A stretch of DNA of 11,459 bases from an uncultured Burkholderiales bacterium (GTDB lineage Bacteria; Pseudomonadota; Gammaproteobacteria; Burkholderiales; Burkholderiaceae), in NCBI GenBank assembly GCA_946480465.1, contig CAMLJY010000124.1, forward strand, positions 1 to 11,459. Direction: 5' to 3'. The stretch's first letter is position 1, and every line of letters starts with the position of its first letter. Below the pieces are notes generated by a model. That model was given only the letters and a program-made list of their open reading frames with translations. It searched no databases and was not told where the DNA came from. The position numbers were made by a program, and so were the translations under genes. Of this stretch, positions 6,659-11,459 are shown piece after piece.

Positions 6659-7045
6659 TCAGTCGAGGAAGGTCCAGGTGTCCGCGCCGTCGAAGTGCCG
6701 CACGGTGACCGACTGCACCAGCTCTGGCGGAAAGTTGCGCAGGTTCACGCCGTGCTTGGCACCGGGCTCGGGCGCCAGCGGCTCCCAGTGCGTGGCGCAG
6801 CCGCAGTGCCGGCAGCGCACGGTGCGCAGCGTCTTGTCGCCCCACACGTACTCCTGCGTGTGCTCGGGATGGCCGCTCACTTCGACCGTGCCGAATTCGC
6901 AGTACACCCACAGCCCGCCGAGCCGCCGGCAGAGCGAGCAGTTGCAGCTGGTCGCCTTCTCCGGGGCGGCGGGCAGCCTGAGGCGCACGGCTCCGCAGTG
7001 GCAGGAGCCTTCGAGCAGGGATGTCGGCGTGGTCGTCTCGGTCAT
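6659..7045 (-). CDS. GFA / CENP-V domain zinc protein
   Basis: A 128-residue protein of the GFA (glutathione-dependent formaldehyde-activating) family, a small beta fold with bound zinc. The expected Cys pattern is complete: CHC at 15-17, CNCSLC at 34-39, and CRHC at 78-81, plus Cys49 and Cys83. Short motifs GSCHCGAVRL and CRRLGGLWVY are typical. The ATG at 7045 is chosen over the upstream in-frame TTG at 7078, because GGAG lies 7 bases before it and the TTG version would overlap the kinase stop codon. Family members are often annotated as formaldehyde-glutathione enzymes, but most have no proven activity, so the role here is open. The gene lies 29 bases downstream of the histidine kinase and 9 bases before GNAT. 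Confidence 0.9.
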   Translation of the reverse strand: MTETTTPTSLLEGSCHCGAVRLRLPAAPEKATSCNCSLCRRLGGLWVYCEFGTVEVSGHPEHTQEYVWGDKTLRTVRCRHCGCATHWEPLAPEPGAKHGVNLRNFPPELVQSVTVRHFDGADTWTFLD

Positions 7046-7052
7046 GGTGATG

Positions 7053-7056
7053 CTCC
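7053..7056 (-). promoter_or_regulatory. Ribosome binding site deciding the GFA start
   Basis: The minus strand reads GGAG here, 7 bases before the ATG at 7045. It is the reason for preferring that start over the TTG at 7078, which has the kinase coding end upstream of it. Confidence 0.6.
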
Positions 7057-7074
7057 GGTCTCGATGCGTGGCAT

Positions 7075-9228
7075 TCAAAGTGAGCGTCCGTCGGCGGGAC
7101 TCGCGGCGCGGCGGATCGCCCGCAGGATCTCCGCCAGCCGCTCCACGTCCGGCGGCTTGACCAGGTGCTGGGCAAAGCCGGCCTGCGCCGAGCGTTCGCG
7201 GTCGGCCGGCTGGCCGTAGCCGCTCAGCGCGATCAGCAGCGCGTGGGCGGTGGCGGGGGCGTCGCGCAGGCGGCCGGCCAGTTCCCAGCCGTCCATGCGC
7301 GGCAGGCCGATGTCGATGATGCAGGCATCCACGGCGTCGGCGCCGGGGCCCGCGCAGGCCAGCGCGGCGGCACCGTCGTGCACCGCGTGCACCTGGTGGC
7401 CCTGCAGCCGCAGCCAGTCGCCGAGCGCCTGGGCGGCATCGACGTTGTCGTCGACGATCAGGATGTTGAGCGGACCGGCGCCGGCGCTGTCTGCCGGCCG
7501 TGCCGGCGCGCTGGCCCCGCCGGACGCGGGTTGCACCGTCGGCAGCCGCGCCAGCGGCAGCCGCACCGTGAAGGTGGCGCCGCGGCCCTGCCCTTCGCTG
7601 GTGGCCTCGACCTGCCCGCCGTGCAGCTCGACCAGGTGCTTGACCAGCGCCAGCCCCAGGCCCAGGCCGCCCTGGCTTCGATCGACGCTGCGCGAGCCCT
7701 GCGTGAACAGGTCGAACACCTCCGGCATCAGCGCCGGCGCGATGCCCATGCCGTTGTCCTGCACCGCGGCCACCGCGTGGTCTTCTTCGGCCCAGGCGGC
7801 GACGATGATCGAGCCGCGCTCCGGCGTGTAGCGCACCGCGTTGCTCAGCAGGTTGCCGACCACCTGCACCAGCCGGGCCTGGTCGCCGTATACGCCAATG
7901 GGCTCGGCCGGCAGCCTCAGCGTCAGTGCCTGGCGGCGGGCATCGAGCAGCGGCCGCGCCTGTTCGACCGCGGCGTGGATGACCTCGCGCAGGTCCAGCG
8001 GCGCGCGCTCCAGCGTGACCAGGCCGCGGGTGACGCGGGAGACGTCGAGCAGGTCGTCGACGATGCGCGTCATCTGCCGCACCTGGCGCGCGATCATGTC
8101 GCTGGTGCGCACCACGCGCGGGTCGCTGCCGGGGATCATCTTCAGCAGGTGCGCGCCGGCGCTGATCGGGGCCATCGGGTTGCGCAGTTCGTGGCCCAGC
8201 ATCGCCAGGAACTCGTCCTTCTTGCGGTCGGCCGACTGCAGTGCGTCGGTCAGCCGGGTGAGCTTCTCGCGCTCGGCCAGCAGCGTCGCATGCTGCTCGT
8301 TCAGCCGATCCAGCATGGCATTGATCGCGCGTGCCAGCCCGGATGCTTCGGCGCTGCCGCCGTCGGGCGCGCGCTCGGTGCCCAGGCCGCTGCCCACCAG
8401 CGTGCCGGCGAAGGCCTGCAGGCCGTGCACGTCAGCCGTTAGCAAGCGGGCCAGGCGCCAGCCGGCCACCACCACCAACGCGAACAGGCCGGCGGCAATG
8501 AGCGCGATGTGGACCAGCGGCAGCGGCGCGCGCATGCCCTCGGCCGGCGCGGCGGCCGTGTCGCGCACGCGGAACCGCAGCGGCTCCAGCACCGCCGGCA
8601 CCGGCACGGGCTGGGCAGGTGCCGTGGCGGCCTGCGCCTCGCCCCACTCCAGCCGCAGCGCGGCGCCGCGGTCCAGGTCGCGCAGCGCCACCTTGTAGAG
8701 CACCGCGCCCTCTGGCGATCGGGTGCGGGCATAGATCATCGGCTCCATCGCGACCAGCTCGTCGCCCTGGGGCGACGGAAAGATCGCCGCGGTGGGCCGG
8801 CCCTGCTCGATCATGCGCTGCAGCCACGTGGTTTGTTCGGGCGAGAAGTGGGCCTGGCCATTGCTGGCGATCTCGCGGCCCTGGAAATCGGTGAACAGCA
8901 CCTGCACCGGGATGCCGTTGACCTGGCGGATGCCCTGCAGGAAGGGCGCCAGGTAGGTCTCGCGCCCGGCGCTGTCGACCAGCCCCGTCGCCAGCAGCGT
9001 GCTGCCGGCGATCTCGGACATGCGCGCGGTGAGTGCGCGCAGGTCGGCCCCCAGCGCGGCGGCGCGGGCCTGGCGCTCGTGCGTGGCCAGCGCCTCGGCC
9101 GCGCGTTCATGCTGCCGGTTCAGCAGCCACCACGAGGCCACGGAGATCAGCAGCACGGCCACCGCCGCCAGGCCGGCCGAAGCGAGCGCGAAGCGGCCGG
9201 CCAGGCTGGCGGGGATCCAGCGCCGCAT
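7075..9228 (-). CDS. Membrane hybrid sensor histidine kinase with C-terminal receiver domain
   Basis: A 717-residue inner-membrane kinase. Transmembrane segments are at about 14-36 and 238-258. They flank a periplasmic sensor of about 200 residues that looks Cache-like (VQVLFTDFQGREIASNG at 108-124). A HAMP-like linker is at about 258-312, followed by a short coiled coil. The HisKA box LGHELRNP carries the phospho-acceptor His346. The HATPase domain shows the N box with Asn459/Asn463, the G1 box DNGMGIAP at 491-498, FDLFTQG, and the G2 box GGLGLGLALV at 520-529. The receiver domain (about 588-705) has the acidic pair Asp593/594, phospho-acceptor Asp639 in IIDIGLPRMDG, Ser669 and Lys691. No HPt domain or DNA-binding output is present. 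The start lies 8 bases after the binding-protein stop, and its likely TAGG ribosome site overlaps that stop codon. The binding protein probably delivers the signal (inference). Confidence 0.94.
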   Translation of the reverse strand: MRRWIPASLAGRFALASAGLAAVAVLLISVASWWLLNRQHERAAEALATHERQARAAALGADLRALTARMSEIAGSTLLATGLVDSAGRETYLAPFLQGIRQVNGIPVQVLFTDFQGREIASNGQAHFSPEQTTWLQRMIEQGRPTAAIFPSPQGDELVAMEPMIYARTRSPEGAVLYKVALRDLDRGAALRLEWGEAQAATAPAQPVPVPAVLEPLRFRVRDTAAAPAEGMRAPLPLVHIALIAAGLFALVVVAGWRLARLLTADVHGLQAFAGTLVGSGLGTERAPDGGSAEASGLARAINAMLDRLNEQHATLLAEREKLTRLTDALQSADRKKDEFLAMLGHELRNPMAPISAGAHLLKMIPGSDPRVVRTSDMIARQVRQMTRIVDDLLDVSRVTRGLVTLERAPLDLREVIHAAVEQARPLLDARRQALTLRLPAEPIGVYGDQARLVQVVGNLLSNAVRYTPERGSIIVAAWAEEDHAVAAVQDNGMGIAPALMPEVFDLFTQGSRSVDRSQGGLGLGLALVKHLVELHGGQVEATSEGQGRGATFTVRLPLARLPTVQPASGGASAPARPADSAGAGPLNILIVDDNVDAAQALGDWLRLQGHQVHAVHDGAAALACAGPGADAVDACIIDIGLPRMDGWELAGRLRDAPATAHALLIALSGYGQPADRERSAQAGFAQHLVKPPDVERLAEILRAIRRAASPADGRSL

Positions 9229-9235
9229 GCCGTCG

Positions 9236-9239
9236 CCTA
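9236..9239 (-). promoter_or_regulatory. Kinase ribosome site overlapping the binding-protein stop
   Basis: The minus strand reads TAGG: the TAG stop codon of the substrate-binding protein and the following G. It sits 7 bases before the kinase ATG at 9228 and is the only Shine-Dalgarno-like sequence there. This implies the kinase is made by ribosomes finishing the binding protein. Confidence 0.5.
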
Positions 9240-10550
9240 TCGCGCGGCGGCGCGGCCGGCGGAAGCCGCACTGCCGGGCGGCGGTGCTCCGCCGGTGGCG
9301 CTGCGCGCGGTGGTGGCGATGGGCACGATGACGCCGTCCTCGCGGTAGCGCGCCATCAGCAGTTCGGCCGGGCCCAGGGCCTCGTGCCGCTGGGCGGTGA
9401 AGGGGGGTGAATAACGCTTGATCAGACCGTCATGCGAGGGCACGCGCTCCAGCGCGTCGCGCACGGCGCTGCGGTCGGCCCGGCCGGCGAGGTTGATGGC
9501 CTTGGCCAGGATGTGCGTCATGTCATAGGCGTGGGCCACGCCGACCGGGCTCTCGATGTCCTCGATGCGCTTGATGTTGAACTGGCGCGCGGTGGCCATG
9601 AAGCGGTCCAGCCCCGGCTGGCGGGCATTGAAGAAGCTGAAGGTCTGGATGACGCTGAAATCCACGTCGCGCAGCGCCGCGCCGGCGGCCTGCGCGAAGC
9701 GGCCGCCGGTGACGCCCCAGTGGCTCAGCACCGGCACGCGCTTGTCGCGCGGCAGCGCGGCCATCTCGCGCACCAGCACTGCGGCTTCGTCGTCGTTGGC
9801 CACCAGCAGCACGGCCTGGGCGCCGGCGTCGATGAGCTTGTGGTACTTGTCGATCAGCGTGCGTTCCTGCCAGTTGTACCAGGCGGTGCCGATGACCTGG
9901 GGCTGGCGCTGCGTGGCCGCGTACTTCTCGACCGCAGCCTGGTTGCTGCGGCCCCAGGAGGTGTTGGTCAGCAGCAGGCCCACGCGCTCGATGCCGCGGC
10001 GCCGGGCCTGATCCATCATGAACGGCATGGCCAGGCCGTCGCGCAGCGAGAGGCGGAACGCATAGTTCGGCACGCTGCCGTTGTCGACGATGACGTCGGC
10101 CGCGGACCACACCGCCAGGAAAGGCATGCGGGTGGCTTTCAGCAGCGGCAGCTGCTCGATCACCACCGGGCTGAAGCGGCCGCCGAAGACCGCCAGCACC
10201 TCGGGCATGGCCGCGAACTCTTCGATGTTGCGGATGCCGCGGGCCGGAATGGAGCGGTGGTCCTTGGTGACGATGGCCAGCGGCCGGCCGCCGAGCACGC
10301 CGCCGGCCTGGTTGATCTGCTCGACCGCGACCTTCACGCCCAGTTCCACCGCCTGCGCGGAGGTGCTGTTGTCGAGCCCGAACTCGCCGTCGATGCCCAG
10401 CACCACCGGTGGTCCGGCGGCGGCGAGCGCGGCCAGCGGTGCCGTCGCCGCGGCCCCCACGGCCAGCATCGCGGCCTGGAACCGGCGGCGCGTCAGCCCG
10501 TCGCGCTGCTGCGCACTTCGGGCGTCATCGTCGAGATCGGAAGGGAACAT
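9237..10550 (-). CDS. ABC-type (branched-chain amino acid-like) substrate-binding protein, likely sensor partner
   Basis: A 437-residue periplasmic type-1 binding protein (Peripla_BP_6/LivJ-like). A 20-residue acidic leader precedes TRRRFQA (20-26), which resembles the Tat motif S/T-RRxF, then a hydrophobic AMLAVGAAATAPLAALAAA, so export by Tat before folding is likely. The two-lobed fold can be followed: VVLGIDGEFGLDNS, GVKVAVEQINQAGGVLGGRPL, AVFGGRFSPVVIEQLP, PNYAFRLSLRDG, RVGLLLTNTSWGRS, AQAVLLVANDDEAAVLVREM and VGVAHAYDMTHILAKAI. The C-terminal tail (about 410-437) is low-complexity Ala/Gly/Pro. A strong GGAGG lies 8 bases before the ATG. No permease or ATPase gene is nearby; the kinase starts 8 bases downstream, so a sensory role is more likely than transport. 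The ligand is unknown, possibly an amino acid, amide or aromatic acid as in the wider family. Confidence 0.92.
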   Translation of the reverse strand: MFPSDLDDDARSAQQRDGLTRRRFQAAMLAVGAAATAPLAALAAAGPPVVLGIDGEFGLDNSTSAQAVELGVKVAVEQINQAGGVLGGRPLAIVTKDHRSIPARGIRNIEEFAAMPEVLAVFGGRFSPVVIEQLPLLKATRMPFLAVWSAADVIVDNGSVPNYAFRLSLRDGLAMPFMMDQARRRGIERVGLLLTNTSWGRSNQAAVEKYAATQRQPQVIGTAWYNWQERTLIDKYHKLIDAGAQAVLLVANDDEAAVLVREMAALPRDKRVPVLSHWGVTGGRFAQAAGAALRDVDFSVIQTFSFFNARQPGLDRFMATARQFNIKRIEDIESPVGVAHAYDMTHILAKAINLAGRADRSAVRDALERVPSHDGLIKRYSPPFTAQRHEALGPAELLMARYREDGVIVPIATTARSATGGAPPPGSAASAGRAAAR

Positions 10551-10610
10551 GATCGGGGCCTCCAGCAGGGTGCGGGCGCACTGTAGCCTGTCTGCCCGTG
10601 CGTACCGTGC
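10551..10610 (-). promoter_or_regulatory. Esterase-binding protein intergenic region
   Basis: The 60 bases between the esterase stop and the binding-protein start. It contains a GGAGG ribosome site (10559-10563, minus strand), a 12-base palindrome gtgcg-gg-cgcac at 10570-10581, and two GCACGG direct repeats (minus strand) near 10596-10610. No obvious terminator or promoter is visible, so read-through from the esterase is plausible. Confidence 0.4.
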
Positions 10611-11459
10611 TCAGAGGTGCGGCGATGGCAGCCGCACGCTGTCCCAGAAGTCGCAGTGCGCGCCGCCGTCGCCCTGGCGCGCTTCGGTGGCCGCGCCGAT
10701 CCAGAGGTAGCGGTCGGCCGGGTGCGCCGGGCTCCAGTCCGCGCCGCCGGCGGCGGCCGGATCGGCCGTGGCGGCAAAGCCGGCCCAGCGCTTGACCATC
10801 GCCGCCTGCACCGCGCGGTCGGCCGCGGTGGGCTGGTAGCGGCCCTGCCAGGGGAAGAACATCACGTGCTCGATGGTGTGCACGGCGCCCAGCGCGCGCT
10901 GCTCGGCATCGTTGTCCAGGCCGTGCGCGTAGAGGTAGCGGTACACCGGTTGCGCCTGGCTGCGGGCCAGGCTGCGTGCCACCCGGCGGCTCTGGCAGGT
11001 GAAGAAGCTGTCGGTGGTCAGCTGCATCAGCGCGGCATGCGGCGTTGGATAGGCCCCCAGCGGGTAGATGGCCATGATGCGCGCCGTCACCTCGGCGCCA
11101 AAGACCTTGGCCAGCGCGGCCTGGTAGCTGGCGGCGTCGCTCACCGGCCCCATGCCGCCAGCCCACTGCATGGTTTCCTGGGTGGTGTTGCCGATGATCA
11201 CCGGCACCGCGGCATGGGCGCCCCGTTCGATGGCGGCGATGGGCTGCTCAGGCACGTGGCGGCCGTCCACCACCGGGCCGTACAGCCGCGGCTGCATGCC
11301 GAAGCTGCCGGGCACGGCGCGCACCACGTCGGCCATCGGCTTGGCGCGCAGGCAGGCCGCGGTGTCCGCGCCGCCGCACTGCAGCGCCTGCGCCACGCGG
11401 GCGCCGGTGCCGGCCTCGGCCTGCTGCAGCGTGGGCAGCTCGCAGCCGGTGGGCACGCT
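10611..11459 (-). CDS. Type-B carboxylesterase (CE10/cholinesterase-like family), C-terminal part
   Basis: The C-terminal half of a carboxylesterase/lipase, with the reading frame open to the right window edge; the GTG at 11456 is internal. Whole family members are about 500-570 residues, so the Ser elbow (GESAGG region) and signal peptide lie outside. Counting from 11456, GNTTQETM carries the likely acid Glu94, and GAVHTIEHVMFF carries the catalytic His193, both in the family's usual setting. TTDSFFTCQSRRVARSLA and YRYLYAH are also typical, as is the closing RYLWIG ... CDFWDSV. Cys154 and Cys268 may form a disulfide. The family hydrolyses carboxylic esters, often of aromatic or bulky acids, usually outside the cytoplasm. 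It lies 60 bases upstream of the binding-protein gene on the same strand and may belong to that operon. Confidence 0.9.
   Translation of the reverse strand, partial: SVPTGCELPTLQQAEAGTGARVAQALQCGGADTAACLRAKPMADVVRAVPGSFGMQPRLYGPVVDGRHVPEQPIAAIERGAHAAVPVIIGNTTQETMQWAGGMGPVSDAASYQAALAKVFGAEVTARIMAIYPLGAYPTPHAALMQLTTDSFFTCQSRRVARSLARSQAQPVYRYLYAHGLDNDAEQRALGAVHTIEHVMFFPWQGRYQPTAADRAVQAAMVKRWAGFAATADPAAAGGADWSPAHPADRYLWIGAATEARQGDGGAHCDFWDSVRLPSPHL

Noticed and set aside
6201..7175. A 324-codon minus-strand frame overlapping GFA and GNAT
   Set aside because: It is out of frame with both recognised genes, spans the kinase end, and is Arg/Ala-rich with no domain.
7165..8442. A 425-codon plus-strand open frame
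   Set aside because: It is antisense to the histidine kinase catalytic and receiver domains, where all conserved boxes are intact. It is a shadow.
9432..10586. A 384-codon plus-strand open frame
   Set aside because: It is antisense to the substrate-binding protein and has a His/Arg/Gly-rich translation without a fold signature.

Overview
The window is a dense, high-GC stretch of bacterial chromosome. Its gene families, leader peptides and codon use suggest a betaproteobacterium, probably Burkholderiales (Comamonadaceae-like); that assignment is inference, since no rRNA or other marker is present. I find eleven protein genes, two of them cut by the window edges. I see no tRNA, rRNA, CRISPR array, transposase or integrase. 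No gene-free stretch exceeds 120 bases.

Layout. Bases 1-2478 (+) encode the end of a secreted di-heme oxidoreductase carrying an N-terminal discoidin (F5/8C) domain. It converges on a long minus-strand block that fills the rest of the window. Read in the direction of transcription (right to left), that block holds: a type-B carboxylesterase (5' end missing); a periplasmic ABC-type substrate-binding protein with a Tat-like leader; a membrane hybrid histidine kinase; a GFA/CENP-V zinc protein; a GNAT acetyltransferase; and a small alpha/beta hydrolase. After a 120-base gap come a secreted multidomain parvulin, a WYL/YafY-type regulator, a VOC (glyoxalase-fold) protein and an EVE-domain protein.

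How the genes may work together. The binding protein and hybrid kinase are 8 bases apart, the kinase's likely ribosome site overlaps the binding-protein stop codon, and no permease or ATPase gene lies nearby. They are best read as a two-part sensor in which the binding protein presents a ligand to the kinase (inference). The carboxylesterase just upstream may make or remove that ligand. GFA, GNAT and hydrolase genes follow with gaps of 29, 9 and 4 bases and may be co-transcribed. The regulator-VOC-EVE trio forms a second unit, with VOC and EVE translationally coupled. A near-palindrome lies between the regulator and VOC genes and is a candidate operator. The most unusual single protein is the parvulin, which appears to join a prolyl isomerase, a surface-adhesin-E-like module and a TonB-C-like module. 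Most of the rest is recognisable metabolic or signalling content, and I do not see a clear new defence or mobile system.
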